A stretch of 64,000 nucleotides of DNA from Acidobacteriota bacterium (GCA_029781975.1 JAKOVQ010000017.1:318074-382073); one strand, 5' to 3'; shown: positions 7,718-17,302, counted from the first letter of the stretch. Made by a program: numbers and translations. Notes: generated by a model not told the origin, from the sequence alone.

Positions 7718-8326
7718 TCACCGAGGCCGTTCCCCGCTGTCGTCTTCCTCTTCCGTTCCCCGCCTCCTCTCGGCGTTCGTCCCGGCGGCTGTCGGCCGCC
7801 TCGACTCCTTGGGTGCAATCCGGTTGCCATCCCGGCCGAAACGTCCCGGGCCGCCGTTCGTGGCCGAGTGCGCGGCCAGCGCGGCGATGAGGTTCAGGTT
7901 CGCGACGAGGCCCGGGAGGACCCGCTTCCTCACGACCTCCGCCTCGGGCCCATCCAGGTAGCGAAGGGCGGAGAGCGCGCGTTCGACCGAAGAGCGCTCG
8001 CCTTCCCCCAGGGGGCCGAGGGTCTGGGGGCCGTCCTCGATGGCCGCGATCCGCTCGTGGACGCTCGGCCAGGCGCCCGGGTCGCCCGAGAACTCCGAGG
8101 GACGGCCCCCGAGCTGCCGGACCGTCTCGCTCAGCTCGTCCGCGTGCTTGCGGTGGCTCCGGTAGAGGCACCGAAGGGAGAGGGCCGGAGACTCCGAGCC
8201 GTGCTCGACCCGGTGGACGGCCGTCCGGTAGGTCTCGCACGCGGCGAGCTCCGATCGGAGAAGGTTCGAGAGGGCGCTCGCCTCGACGGCCCGGTGGGTG
8301 TTCTGCAGGACTTCGTTCGCTCGCAT
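7718..8326 (-). CDS. DUF2383 / PA2169-like ferritin-fold protein
   Basis: The 202-residue product is mostly helical over residues 1-145, with the pattern of the PA2169/DUF2383 four-helix bundle (LRSELAACETYRTAV, HRKHADELSETVRQLGG, then GEGERSSVERALSAL). The family is ferritin-like and often associated with stress, but its function is not established. Residues 150-202 are a charged, Arg/Glu-rich tail that looks disordered. The start has a strong ribosome site (CCAGGAGGTG). It is transcribed away from the hybrid histidine kinase, with a 236-bp divergent region between them, and ends in a good intrinsic terminator. Confidence 0.7.
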   Translation of the reverse strand: MRANEVLQNTHRAVEASALSNLLRSELAACETYRTAVHRVEHGSESPALSLRCLYRSHRKHADELSETVRQLGGRPSEFSGDPGAWPSVHERIAAIEDGPQTLGPLGEGERSSVERALSALRYLDGPEAEVVRKRVLPGLVANLNLIAALAAHSATNGGPGRFGRDGNRIAPKESRRPTAAGTNAERRRGTEEEDDSGERPR

Positions 8327-8562
8327 CGGACACCTCCTGGCTCTGGGTACCGTGGGCCCTCGGGCCCCGGGCCGGTGGCGCCGTGCCGTCGCCGGGTCTC
8401 CCCGGGGCGGTCCGACCGGCCTGCTCCGGGAGGTAGCAAGGGGCCAGCCAGCTCCCGGAGCTGGTTCGGGCGCAAGGGACTTCGCCCCCCGCCGGCCGGA
8501 ATCGCGAGGCCCCCGCCGGGGCCCGCTGATGAAAAAGCTACGAAGTGGGAGAAGATCTTTCC

Positions 8563-10380
8563 ATGGCCCTCAGGCTTCGCAAGGAGCCGCTCGTCCTCGC
8601 CCTGGCCGTGGTCGCCGTCCTGGCGAACGCGGCCTTGTCGTTCTGGAACCTGCACCGCCTCGTCGCCGTCCAGCGCGAGGTGAACCGGTCTCACGACCTC
8701 CTCGCCGAGCTCTCCCGTCTCGACGCGACGCTCCGGGACGCGGAGTCGGCGCAGCTGAGGTACCTGACGACCGGCGGGCGGAGCTCGCTCGCGCCGTTCG
8801 AGGCCGCTTCGACCGTGCTGTCGATCCGCCTCGACAGGCTCGTCGACCTCATCGACGGAGAATCCGCCCAGACGACGCGCGTGGGCGACCTGGCACGAGC
8901 CGCCCGGCGGCAGCTGGACGACCTCGCCGACGGGATCCGCCTCTTCCGGGACGGTCGCCGCGACGAGGCCGTGGCCCGAGCGACCGGGACCTCCCCCGGG
9001 GCCGAGGGGAGCCCGGTCCGGTCCGCGGTCGAGAGGGTGGAGGACGCGGAGCGACAGGCCCTCGCCGCACGGGACGCCGAAGCGCGCCGACGCCGGTTCG
9101 TGGCCAGCTTCTCGGGCGTCGTCTCGACCCTGCTCGGCCTCGGCCTCCTCGCCGGGGCGTTCCTCCTCCTGCGGGCGGAGCGCGAGGCCCAGGACCGCGC
9201 TGCCGAGGCGCTGGAGCGCGCGAACATCTGGCTCCGCGACGCGGACCGGCGGAAGGACGAGTTCCTCGTCTCGCTGGCGCACGAGCTCCGCAACCCCCTC
9301 GGGGCGATGAGGACGGCCGTGGAGCTCCTCGCCTCGGCCGAGGAGCCGGGGGACGGCCGCGCGGCCGGGCGCCGCGCCCTGGCGCGGACCGTCCTCTCGC
9401 GCCAGCTCGCCAACCTGACCCGCCTCGTCGACGACCTGCTCGACCTTTCGCGCGTCACGAGCCGGAAGATCGTCCTGAGCAAGGAGCCTCTCCCTCTGAC
9501 CGAGGTGGTCGACGCCGCGCTCGAGACGACGCGGACCGCCCTGGACGCGCGGGGGCTCGAGCTGCGCCGGAGACTTCCCGAAGAGAGCGTCTTCGTCGAG
9601 GGGGACGCCGTTCGGCTGGCGCAGGTGGTCTCGAACCTCCTCTCGAACGCGGCCCGCTACTGCCCCGAGGGGGGGCACGTCGACCTCGAGATCGCCGCCG
9701 ACGAGGTGGAGGCGGTCCTGAGGGTCACGGACGACGGGATCGGGCTCGCGCCCGAGGACCTGGAGCGCGTCTTCGGCCTCTTCGAGCAGGTCCCGTCCAC
9801 GACGAAGGCGCAGGCGGGAGGCGGCCTCGGGGTCGGCCTGGCGCTCGCGCGCCGGATCGCCCAGCTGCACGGAGGGAGCCTCACCGCCTCGAGCCCGGGT
9901 CCGGGCCGGGGAAGCACGTTCACGCTCCGGCTGCCGCGCGCGGCGGCGCCGCCGGCAGCGGCGCCCGCCCCTCACCTCCCGGTCCCGCGCCGGCCGGCCG
10001 CCGAGCCGCGACGGGTCCTCGTCGTCGACGACGACGTCGACGGGGCCCGCGCGCTCGCCGAGCTCCTGACGATGTCGGGACACGACGTGGAGGTCGCCTC
10101 CGACGGCCCGTCGGCGCTCGAGGCGGCTCGACGCACCCGCCCCGACGCGGTCGTCCTCGACCTCGGGCTCCCGGGCCTCGACGGCTACGAGGTGGCGAAC
10201 GGGATCCGGGCCGAGGAGTCCCTCGCCGGGACCCTCGTCGTGGCGCTCTCCGGGTGGGCCGGGCTCGCCGACCGCCTCCGGTCGGCCGAGGCGGGGATCG
10301 ACCACCACCTCGTCAAGCCGGTCGGCCCCGGCGTCCTGGAAGAGCTCCTCGCGACGGCTACCCGGCGTCCCAGGACCTGA
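8563..10380 (+). CDS. Hybrid histidine kinase with CHASE3-like sensor and receiver domain
   Basis: The 605-residue product has a first membrane segment (about 8-26), a periplasmic helical sensor of CHASE3 type (about 27-170), a second membrane segment (about 180-200), and a HisKA domain with phospho-acceptor His in SLAHELRNPLGAM. A HATPase domain follows (NLLSNAARY, DDGIGL, GGGLGVGLALA), then a C-terminal receiver (about 485-600) with VVDDDVDG, phospho-acceptor Asp in VVLDLGLPG, and Lys in HHLVKP. ATG 8563 is preferred over GTG 8545 because GGGAGAAG precedes it. Its last 23 bp overlap tail to tail with the sigma-54 regulator on the other strand. The two could be one signalling system, but that is inference. 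Confidence 0.9.
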   Translation: MALRLRKEPLVLALAVVAVLANAALSFWNLHRLVAVQREVNRSHDLLAELSRLDATLRDAESAQLRYLTTGGRSSLAPFEAASTVLSIRLDRLVDLIDGESAQTTRVGDLARAARRQLDDLADGIRLFRDGRRDEAVARATGTSPGAEGSPVRSAVERVEDAERQALAARDAEARRRRFVASFSGVVSTLLGLGLLAGAFLLLRAEREAQDRAAEALERANIWLRDADRRKDEFLVSLAHELRNPLGAMRTAVELLASAEEPGDGRAAGRRALARTVLSRQLANLTRLVDDLLDLSRVTSRKIVLSKEPLPLTEVVDAALETTRTALDARGLELRRRLPEESVFVEGDAVRLAQVVSNLLSNAARYCPEGGHVDLEIAADEVEAVLRVTDDGIGLAPEDLERVFGLFEQVPSTTKAQAGGGLGVGLALARRIAQLHGGSLTASSPGPGRGSTFTLRLPRAAAPPAAAPAPHLPVPRRPAAEPRRVLVVDDDVDGARALAELLTMSGHDVEVASDGPSALEAARRTRPDAVVLDLGLPGLDGYEVANGIRAEESLAGTLVVALSGWAGLADRLRSAEAGIDHHLVKPVGPGVLEELLATATRRPRT

Positions 10381-11710
10381 TCTTGTTGTAGATCGTCTTC
10401 AGGGAGATCCCGAGGACCTCGGCCGCGGCACGCTTGTCTCCCCCCACGGCGGCGATCGTCGCCTCGATCAGCTTTCGCTCGGCGGCCCGGACGGTGTCCC
10501 CGACCCGCACGGGGACGGCGAGCGCGCCGTCGCCCCCGGCGGCCCCGCCGGGAGGGATCGGGGCCGGCGCCGAGAGGACCGCCTCGGCAGCCTCGAGGGA
10601 GACCGCGGGCGGGTCGGAGAGGACGTAGGCCCGGTGGACCGCGTTCCGGAGCTCGCGGACGTTGCCGGGCCAGACGTGCCGGGAGAAGGCCTCCAGGGCC
10701 TCGGCCTCGAACCCCGCGATCCCGCGCCCCTCGTCGGCCTCGATCCGCGCCAGGAACGCCCGCGACAGCACCGGGACGTCGCCGAGCCTCTCGCGCAGCG
10801 GGGGGAGCCGGAGGGGAAAGACGGCGAGCCGGTAGTAGAGGTCCTCGCGCAGCGCGCCGCCGGCGACCGCCTCGAGGAGGTCGCGGTTCGAGCTCGCCAC
10901 GACCCTCACGTCCACGTCCCTCTCCTCGGCGCCGCCCACGCGGCGGAAGGTCCGGGTCTCGAGCACCCGAAGGAGCTTCACCTGCATCTCGAGGGGCATC
11001 TCGGTGACCTCGTCGAGGAAGAGCGTCCCGCGGCGGGCCAGCTCGAAGGTCCCCTCCCGGCGGCGCTCGGCCCCGGTGAACGCCCCCTTCTCGTGCCCGA
11101 AGAGCTCGCTCTCGACGAGGCTCGGGCTGAGAGCGCCGCAGTTGACGCCGACGAAGGGGCCGGCGGCACGGCGAGAGAGGGAGTGGAGGGTCCGCGCCGC
11201 GACCTCCTTCCCGGTGCCGCTCTCGCCGTAGAGGAAGACGGGGGCGTCGGACGCCGCGACCCTCGCCAGGAGCCGCGTCACGTTCTGGATCGCCTCCGAG
11301 CTCCCCAGGATCTCCCCCAGCGCCTCGGCCTCAGCGCGGTCCGGCGCGGCCGCGGGGCGCGCCGGCCTCTCGCCCAGGTGCTCGAGCGCGGCCAGGAGCT
11401 GCTGGGGGCGGAGGGGCTTGACGAGGAAGTCGTGGGCGCCCGCCTTCATCGCGTCGACCGCCGTCCGGACGGAGCCTTGCCCCGTCAGGACCAGGACGGC
11501 GGTCCCGCCGGGCGCGCTCCTGACGACGTCGAGGCCGTCGCCATCGGGAAGGCCGAGGTCGACCAGGGCCACGTCGGGGGGCGCCCTGCGATACGCGGCC
11601 GTCGCCTCCGCGACGCTCCCCGCCCCCTCCGTCTCGTGCCCGAGCCCGGCGAGGAGCTCCATCAGCGCCTCGCGCGTCCCCGGGTCGTCCTCGACGACGA
11701 GGGCCTTCAT
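10358..11710 (-). CDS. NtrC-family sigma-54-dependent response regulator
   Basis: The 450-residue product has a receiver domain (1-120; VEDDPGTRE, phospho-acceptor in ALVDLGLPD, Lys in FLVKPLRP), a sigma-54 AAA+ domain (about 140-370; Walker A GESGTGKE, the sigma-54-contacting GAFTGA loop, Walker B GTLFLDE) and a Fis-type HTH (about 405-445; KRAAAEVLGISLKTIYNKI). It should activate sigma-54 promoters when phosphorylated. The start is the ATG at 11710, which overlaps the stop of the upstream kinase-like gene as ATGA, so the two are translationally coupled. Candidate targets with -24/-12 promoters occur within this window (dodecin, both TonB receptors), but no direct link is visible. Confidence 0.93.
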   Translation of the reverse strand: MKALVVEDDPGTREALMELLAGLGHETEGAGSVAEATAAYRRAPPDVALVDLGLPDGDGLDVVRSAPGGTAVLVLTGQGSVRTAVDAMKAGAHDFLVKPLRPQQLLAALEHLGERPARPAAAPDRAEAEALGEILGSSEAIQNVTRLLARVAASDAPVFLYGESGTGKEVAARTLHSLSRRAAGPFVGVNCGALSPSLVESELFGHEKGAFTGAERRREGTFELARRGTLFLDEVTEMPLEMQVKLLRVLETRTFRRVGGAEERDVDVRVVASSNRDLLEAVAGGALREDLYYRLAVFPLRLPPLRERLGDVPVLSRAFLARIEADEGRGIAGFEAEALEAFSRHVWPGNVRELRNAVHRAYVLSDPPAVSLEAAEAVLSAPAPIPPGGAAGGDGALAVPVRVGDTVRAAERKLIEATIAAVGGDKRAAAEVLGISLKTIYNKIRSWDAG

Positions 11711-12318
11711 CGCCTTCCCCCTGCGTGCGGCCACGACAGGGTGGCCTCCAGGCCATCGCTCCCGGCGGAGAGGCCGAGCGATCCGCCGTCGGCGGCCAGG
11801 GCGGCCCGCGCGAGGAAGAGCTCCTCGGCGCCCCGCTCGGCGGGCGGCAGGAGGAGGAGCCTCTCCACCGGTCCCTCGGGGACGGGGCCGAGACGGGAGA
11901 CGAGGATCCGCGCGGCCCCGGCCGCCCGCGGGACGCTCGCCCGGGGGGAGCCCCCCCTGGCGCGCCCGAACGCCATCACCCTCCGGACGGCATCTGCAGC
12001 GGCTGCCGGGCGGGCCTGGACGACGACCGCCCCGTCGCCGCCGCCCTCCGGAAGGAGGCCGTCCAGCCGGACGGGCTGCGGAGCCTCCTCGTCGAGCGCC
12101 GCGAGGGTCACCAGGAGGTCGAGAAGGCGGCCGGCCTCGGCCAGGTCGCCCGCGATCTCCGCGGTCCGCGTCGAGAGGCCCGGGGCCTCCCGGGCGACGT
12201 GCGCGCGGAGGACCTCGACCCTCACGGCCGCAGCCGAAAGCGGGCGCGCCAGCGCGTGCCGGAGGACCGAGAGGACCGGAGGGGCGGAGGCCATGCGATG
12301 AAGGTACCAGCGTTCCAC
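11707..12318 (-). CDS. Short histidine-kinase-like protein coupled to the sigma-54 regulator
   Basis: This 203-residue soluble protein looks like the core of a histidine kinase reduced to essentials. Near the N-terminus RHALARPLSAAAVRVEVL resembles an H-box (His at about 21), and GSLGLSAGSDGLEATLSWP resembles the closing strand of HATPase domains. The N, G1 and G2 boxes that hold ATP are not recognisable, so it may be a phosphotransfer or anti-kinase partner rather than an active kinase. It starts at GTG 12318 or ATG 12294; neither has a strong ribosome site. The stop overlaps the regulator start by 4 nt, implying a fixed functional pairing. The gene is certain; the biochemical role is not. 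Confidence 0.6.
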   Translation of the reverse strand: MERWYLHRMASAPPVLSVLRHALARPLSAAAVRVEVLRAHVAREAPGLSTRTAEIAGDLAEAGRLLDLLVTLAALDEEAPQPVRLDGLLPEGGGDGAVVVQARPAAAADAVRRVMAFGRARGGSPRASVPRAAGAARILVSRLGPVPEGPVERLLLLPPAERGAEELFLARAALAADGGSLGLSAGSDGLEATLSWPHAGGRR

Positions 12319-12537
12319 GTGCCGGAGGGAGCCGTCGCGCGGGACGGCGAGGTCCGCGCAGACCCCATTTCTTCACGAACGAGGTAGGAGTTTCAACGAC
12401 CCGAGCGGAGGCCCCGCGGCCCCGCGGGCGTCCCGGACCGGACGGAACCGGATCGGCGCCAGCGAGATACGGCGCCGGGCGGAGGCCTCCCCGTCCCTGG
12501 CCCGAGGCTTGATAGAGGGGCCGCCAGGAGGTGCCCC

Positions 12538-13494
12538 ATGCGGCTCGTCCCGTTCCCGTTCGACCGGCGTTTCCTCCTTCGCCCGCGCGCCGCCCTGCTG
12601 GCCGCGGGTCTCGCCCTCACCGGCTGCCAGGGCAACACCCAGAGCGCGAAGCTCGACGAGCAGGGCCGGCAGCTGACCGAGCAGAACCAGCTCCTGACGG
12701 CCGACAAGGAGCGGCTCGCCCGACAGCTCGAGGAGGTCACGGCGGCGCAGAACGAGGCCGACGCGACGCTCACCGAGGTGCAGAACGGGCTCGCCGAGAT
12801 CCGCGCCAAGGAGCTCAAGGTCCTCAAGAAGACCCTCGACGTGAGTCGCGAGGGGAAGTCGCCCGCGACGGCGCGCGAGGCCCTCGCGAGCGAGATCGCG
12901 ACGATCCGGACGGCGATCCACCAGAACCTCCAGAAGCTGGCCCGGCTCGAGAAGGATCGGCACGCGACGGGCGTGAAGATGGCGTCGCTCGAGAAGCTCG
13001 CCGACGAGCTCAAGCAGTCGCTCGAGGCGAAGGACGCCACGATCGCCGAGCTTGGCGCCAAGGTTCGGGACCTCAGCTCCCAGGTCGAGATGCAGGCCGG
13101 CGTCATCAGCTCCAAGGACGGTCAGCTGAAGGAGAAGGACGAGACGATCCAGGCGAAGACGAAGGCGCTCAACACGGCCTACGTCGCGGTCGCCGGCAAG
13201 AGCGTCCTCAAGAAGAAGGGCGTCATCGACAAGCGGGGCTCGATCCTCGGGCTGGGCGGCGCCTGGCAGGAGACGGGCCGTTACGACCCGCAGCTCTTCC
13301 GCGAGGTCGACACGACCCAGGAGGACGAGCTGGCGATCCCGGCTCCCGTCGCGAAGGTCCGCGTCCTCCCGGGCCACCCGGCCTCGAGCTACCAGATCGT
13401 CGCCGGAGGGCCGGCCACCTCGAAGCTCAAGGTCACCGACCCCGACGCCTTCTGGCGTGAGAGCCGCTACCTGGTCGTCATGATCCCGGATTGA
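12538..13494 (+). CDS. Coiled-coil lipoprotein
   Basis: The 318-residue product begins with a lipoprotein signal (lipobox LTGC, Cys at about residue 30). A long heptad-patterned coiled coil follows (about 38-225), rich in Glu, Lys, Gln and Leu (LTEQNQLLTADKERLARQLE). The C-terminal 90 residues form a small globular domain (SILGLGGAWQETGRYDP to FWRESRYLVVMIPD). From memory this C-terminal layout resembles coiled-coil lipoproteins annotated as Cbp1-type adhesins in Bacteroidota, but I cannot verify that. It would be membrane-anchored and extend into the periplasm or outside the cell. The ribosome site CAGGAGG is well placed. It is divergent from the kinase-like/sigma-54 regulator pair. Confidence 0.75.
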   Translation: MRLVPFPFDRRFLLRPRAALLAAGLALTGCQGNTQSAKLDEQGRQLTEQNQLLTADKERLARQLEEVTAAQNEADATLTEVQNGLAEIRAKELKVLKKTLDVSREGKSPATAREALASEIATIRTAIHQNLQKLARLEKDRHATGVKMASLEKLADELKQSLEAKDATIAELGAKVRDLSSQVEMQAGVISSKDGQLKEKDETIQAKTKALNTAYVAVAGKSVLKKKGVIDKRGSILGLGGAWQETGRYDPQLFREVDTTQEDELAIPAPVAKVRVLPGHPASSYQIVAGGPATSKLKVTDPDAFWRESRYLVVMIPD

Positions 13495-13506
13495 GACGAG
13501 AGTGGG

Positions 13507-13565
13507 GCCGCTCTTCCCGGGCCACGGCGCGGGCCCCCCCGATCGGCGTCCCCGGGAAGAGCGGC
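13507..13565. terminator. 15-bp inverted repeat between convergent genes
   Basis: GCCGCTCTTCCCGGG (13507-13521) is repeated as its exact complement at 13551-13565 with a 29-nt loop. It sits between the stops of the coiled-coil lipoprotein and the convergent propeller protein. There is no T-run, so it may act as a factor-dependent, bidirectional transcription barrier. Confidence 0.55.
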
Positions 13566-13581
13566 GCCCGCGCCGCGCCGG

Positions 13582-16500
13582 TCAGTCCGTCGCCCCCGCG
13601 GGCGGCGGACCCGGCGGGCCGAGGAGGAAGATCTCGGGGTTCCTGGAGACGTTGTCGTTGACGGTGACGAACGAGACGACCCGGCCCGAGCCCGAATGGA
13701 CGTCGACCGACAAGGTGGCGTCGACGAAGGGCCCGTCCCCCGCGCCGATCCCGGCGTACCCGAAGACGTCGTTGACCTGGCGGTACTCCCAGGGGTCGAG
13801 GCCGTACAGCGAGGTGCCGAGGAGCCGGCCCGTCTTGTCGAGGACGCGGACGCGGACCGACACCGGCTGGCCCGACGTCTCGACGAGGATCAGGTTCGTC
13901 CTCTTGCGCGAGCTCTTCTCCGCCCCGGCGAACGACCGCGGGAGGTTGAGCCCCGCCGCGATCTCGCGAGAGCCTGCCGGGAGCCCTTCCACCTGCGCCG
14001 TCTTCTCCCCCTTCGAAGGGTCGTTCGGGTCGACCAGGGCCGACACGGCCGCGACGGCGACGACCTGGCCGACGTCTCCAGAGACGTCGATCCACCCGTA
14101 GCTCTGCTCCCCGACGCCGAAGAAGGTCCCGACGACGTCCTCGCCCCTCGCGGGGTCGAGCGACCCTCGCGCCGGCAACGTGGTCGTCCGGGTGGAGACC
14201 CGCCGCTCGCCCGAGGCGACGTCGACGTAGCGGTACGTCAGCTCGAGGCGGGCGGGGAGGTCCCCTCCGTTCGACAGCGAGAGCCGGGTCGTGAAGAGCG
14301 TGTCGAACGCGCCTCGAACCCGCGCCACCGACGGGACGACGAGCTGCGTCGGCAAGGCGGCGGGAGGCTTCGCCGCGAGGGCCGCCGGAACCCGCCCGCG
14401 GGCGGCGCTGAAGCTGTTGGAGGCGTTGTCGATCACCGTCGTCACCGCCGCCACCTTGCCGTCGCCCGCGGTCACGCGAACCGCGAGGCTCCCGCCGGTC
14501 AGCGGGGTCCCGCCCGTCATCGTCCGGACCACCTGGTTGAGCTGCACGCGGCCGAAGGCGGGGACCTGGACCGGTCCCGGGAGCGACCCGGCTTCCGTTC
14601 CGTCCGGGGCGAAGAGCCGGACCGAGGCCGTCGCGGGGGCGCCCGCGGTCTCGGCCAGGATCAGGTTGACGCGGCGGGAGGAGTCGTCGGAGACGCCGGG
14701 AATGACGAGCTCGCCGTCGCCCGCCCCGACCCCGCCGCCCGACGCCACCACCGGGATCTCGCTCCCGAACTGCAGCGCCGGGTCGCCGCCGGTGATCGCC
14801 TCGGCCGTCGTCCTCAGGGAGAGGCTGGCCGCCGCGTCCGACGTCACCCGCACCTGCCCCGCTCCCGCCGTGTCGAGGAACGTCCCGAGGAGGTCGTAGA
14901 GCCTCATCGTGGCTCCCGCCGGAATCGTCACCGTCGTCCTCCGGACGGCCGGGTCGGCGGTCCCGTCGTGGCCGTCGGGGGTGAAGGCCAGGGTGACCTG
15001 GGCGTCGTTCAGCGGGTCCTCGTTCCGGAGCCAGCCGTCCGAGAGGTAGGAGACGTCGTACCCGGGGTTCCCCGCCTTGACGGCGGCGGGCACCACGAAC
15101 GAGAGCCCCGGCGCAGAGGCGAGGCTTCGGACTTCCTCGGCCGAGAGCTGCGGTCCGGTCTGGACGACGGGGGGAAGGGTGTCCCACACCGCAACCTCGG
15201 CGCCGGTCGCCGGGTCGCCGGCGTCGACCAGGAGCCGCGAGAGCCACGGTCCGGGCCCGTCGAGGTCGGAACGGGACGACCGGTCGACGCGGAGCTGGAG
15301 CGGGAAGGAGCCGGCGCCGAGGAGCGCCGGGAGCCCGGACGTCCGAAGCCACGCGCCCGGACCCTGCCTCGACGCGAAGAGCCAGGCGGGAAGGGCGCCG
15401 GGGCCGCCCGCGGAGACCGAGACCGTCGTGGGGGGCGGATCCTGTCCGGCCGGAGCCCGCAGCACCAATGGCGAGCCCGTGACGCGGACCGGCGGCGGGC
15501 TCGACGAGTAGGAGCCGTAGACGTCCAGCGTCACCGGGACGCGGAAGCTCCGGCGCCCGCCGTACGAGACGACGAGGGCCCCCTCGTGGCGCCCCGCCTC
15601 CTGGAGCGCCGAGGCGGTCGGGGCGACGGTGACGTAAGTGAGCGCACCGGGGTCGAGGAGGAGCTGGTTCGGCGACGCCGTGAAGAAGTCCCCGTCGGTC
15701 TGCAGGAGGACGGTTCCCAGCGTGGTGCCGATGTTCCGGACGGCCGCCGTGGTCCCGATGACGGAGGCCCCCTTCGGCCGCCGCATCGCGATGCCCGCGG
15801 GGTCGAAGGCCACCTCCACCTCGCCGCGCGCCCCCTCGAGGACGAGGGTGTCGGTGGGACGGCTCCGCGAGCAGCTTCGCCTCGCCCAGCCGCGGACGTA
15901 GAGGGGCGTGCAGGGTGCCGACGCGGTCGGCAGGAGGAAGTCCCGCGACGTGGCCGCCTTCCCCGTCCCGGCGGTCCCGGGTCCCTCGTCGCGCGCGGCG
16001 AGGACCGAGAAGTCCGGCAGGCAGGACGCCTCGACGACGAGGCTCACGTCGTTCTCGAGGCTGTCGAGCGTGAGCCTGAGGTCGCGCAGCGAAGGAAGCA
16101 CCGTGGGGGCGTCGCGGAACGTGGGGACGCGCGGGACGGAGCCGGGGCACCCCGGCGCCACCAGGAGCCGGACGACGCGCCAGCTCCCCCCGTCGAGGAC
16201 GGTCAGGAGGAGATCGGCGCGAATCGGCCCGTCGGCGGAAGCGAACGGCGAACGGACGACGCTGGCCGGAGCGCCTCCGCCAGGGATGGCCGACTCGAGG
16301 ACCGCGAGCGACTGAGCGTCGAGCCGCCCGACCTGCCCCACGCCCCCTTCGGCCAGGTAGACCAGGCCGTCCTGCCCCACGGCGAGACCGGCGGGCGCCG
16401 CGACCTTCGTCGGGAGCGCGGCCAGCGACATGCTCCCCACCGACGTCACCCGCCCCACCTTGTTCTGCCCCGGGTCGGTGAAGACGAGCGAGCCGTCGGG

Positions 16501-17196
16501 CGCGCCCGCGATCCCCTCCGGCCTCGACGGGATGGCGGAGGTGTCGGGGACCTCGAATTCCCGGAGCTCCCCCGAGGGGTCGATCCGGCCGATCTTTCCG
16601 CTCGCCTCGGTGAACCAGATCGCGCCGTCGCGGCCCGAGGTGATCTGGCGCGGACCCGCCGACGACGACGACAGGCGGAACTCGGAGATCGACCCGCCCG
16701 GCGTGATCCGCCCCACCCGCCCGGAGGCCGGCTCGGTGAACCAGACGGTCCCGCCCGGCCCGCCCGCGATCCCGGCCGACGTCTGGTTCGCGAAGGCCGC
16801 TGCCGACGGCACGGGGAACGCCGTCTGCGTCCCCTGCGGGGTCATCCTCCCGATCGCGGAGCCGTCGGGCGTTCCGTCGGCCTTCCGGAGGGCCACGGAG
16901 AACCAGAGGTTGCCGTCCGGTCCGGTCGTCAGCCCCAGGATCAGGGGGTTGGCGCCGAACGCGGTCAGGTTGAACCAGGTCAGCTCCCCGCTCGACCGGT
17001 ACCGGCCGATCCGCGCCGCCGGCCCACCGTCCACAAGCCAGAGCGCCCCGTCGGGGCCCGGCGCCAGGAGGCGCGCCGCCGCGCCCCCCGGGAGGGGGAA
17101 GGGCGTGAACGTGGCCGCGGGGATCGGGCCTGCGAGGGCCGCTCCCGCCAGGGCGAGAGCGAACGCGCAGACGGCGAGTCGGAGCGAAAGGCGCAT
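13582..17196 (-). CDS. Secreted Vgb-like beta-propeller protein with repeated C-terminal modules
   Basis: The 1204-residue exported protein has a signal peptide (1-22, ending AGAALA). A beta-propeller of the virginiamycin B lyase/streptogramin lyase type covers about 30-330, with repeated GPDGxLWF blades (PDGNLWFSVAL, PGGTVWFTEPA, RDGAIWFTEAS). A middle beta-rich region (about 330-650) is unassigned. The C-terminal half has two copies of a module with an RRVNLILAE or KRTNLILVE strand and a VTxxDNxSxxxEIF-like end, separated by an SxxFTTRLSLSNGG-type module. The same modules end the 1587-residue protein at 42573. Start 17196 is chosen for its signal peptide and GGAGGA site. Enzyme activity is unproven; adhesion or polymer binding is equally possible. 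Confidence 0.8.
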   Translation of the reverse strand: MRLSLRLAVCAFALALAGAALAGPIPAATFTPFPLPGGAAARLLAPGPDGALWLVDGGPAARIGRYRSSGELTWFNLTAFGANPLILGLTTGPDGNLWFSVALRKADGTPDGSAIGRMTPQGTQTAFPVPSAAAFANQTSAGIAGGPGGTVWFTEPASGRVGRITPGGSISEFRLSSSSAGPRQITSGRDGAIWFTEASGKIGRIDPSGELREFEVPDTSAIPSRPEGIAGAPDGSLVFTDPGQNKVGRVTSVGSMSLAALPTKVAAPAGLAVGQDGLVYLAEGGVGQVGRLDAQSLAVLESAIPGGGAPASVVRSPFASADGPIRADLLLTVLDGGSWRVVRLLVAPGCPGSVPRVPTFRDAPTVLPSLRDLRLTLDSLENDVSLVVEASCLPDFSVLAARDEGPGTAGTGKAATSRDFLLPTASAPCTPLYVRGWARRSCSRSRPTDTLVLEGARGEVEVAFDPAGIAMRRPKGASVIGTTAAVRNIGTTLGTVLLQTDGDFFTASPNQLLLDPGALTYVTVAPTASALQEAGRHEGALVVSYGGRRSFRVPVTLDVYGSYSSSPPPVRVTGSPLVLRAPAGQDPPPTTVSVSAGGPGALPAWLFASRQGPGAWLRTSGLPALLGAGSFPLQLRVDRSSRSDLDGPGPWLSRLLVDAGDPATGAEVAVWDTLPPVVQTGPQLSAEEVRSLASAPGLSFVVPAAVKAGNPGYDVSYLSDGWLRNEDPLNDAQVTLAFTPDGHDGTADPAVRRTTVTIPAGATMRLYDLLGTFLDTAGAGQVRVTSDAAASLSLRTTAEAITGGDPALQFGSEIPVVASGGGVGAGDGELVIPGVSDDSSRRVNLILAETAGAPATASVRLFAPDGTEAGSLPGPVQVPAFGRVQLNQVVRTMTGGTPLTGGSLAVRVTAGDGKVAAVTTVIDNASNSFSAARGRVPAALAAKPPAALPTQLVVPSVARVRGAFDTLFTTRLSLSNGGDLPARLELTYRYVDVASGERRVSTRTTTLPARGSLDPARGEDVVGTFFGVGEQSYGWIDVSGDVGQVVAVAAVSALVDPNDPSKGEKTAQVEGLPAGSREIAAGLNLPRSFAGAEKSSRKRTNLILVETSGQPVSVRVRVLDKTGRLLGTSLYGLDPWEYRQVNDVFGYAGIGAGDGPFVDATLSVDVHSGSGRVVSFVTVNDNVSRNPEIFLLGPPGPPPAGATD

Positions 17197-17224
17197 GGTG
17201 TCCTCCGGACGCACTCTTCGCGGC

Positions 17225-17230
17225 AGTCTA
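17225..17230 (-). promoter_or_regulatory. -10 element TAGACT for the propeller protein
   Basis: TAGACT on the minus strand lies 28 nt before the start codon, predicting a leader of about 20 nt with the GGAGGA ribosome site inside it. No good -35 box is seen. Confidence 0.5.
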
Positions 17231-17302
17231 CGCTGCAGGCGCGACCCGTCGGTGACGACCGTCACCCCGGAGGCCTCGGCGGGCGGCCGTCCGCCGGTCC
17301 CA

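Noticed and set aside
12498-12513. TGGCCC-N5-TTGAT as a sigma-54 promoter of the coiled-coil lipoprotein
   Set aside because: The -12 box lacks the nearly invariant GC.
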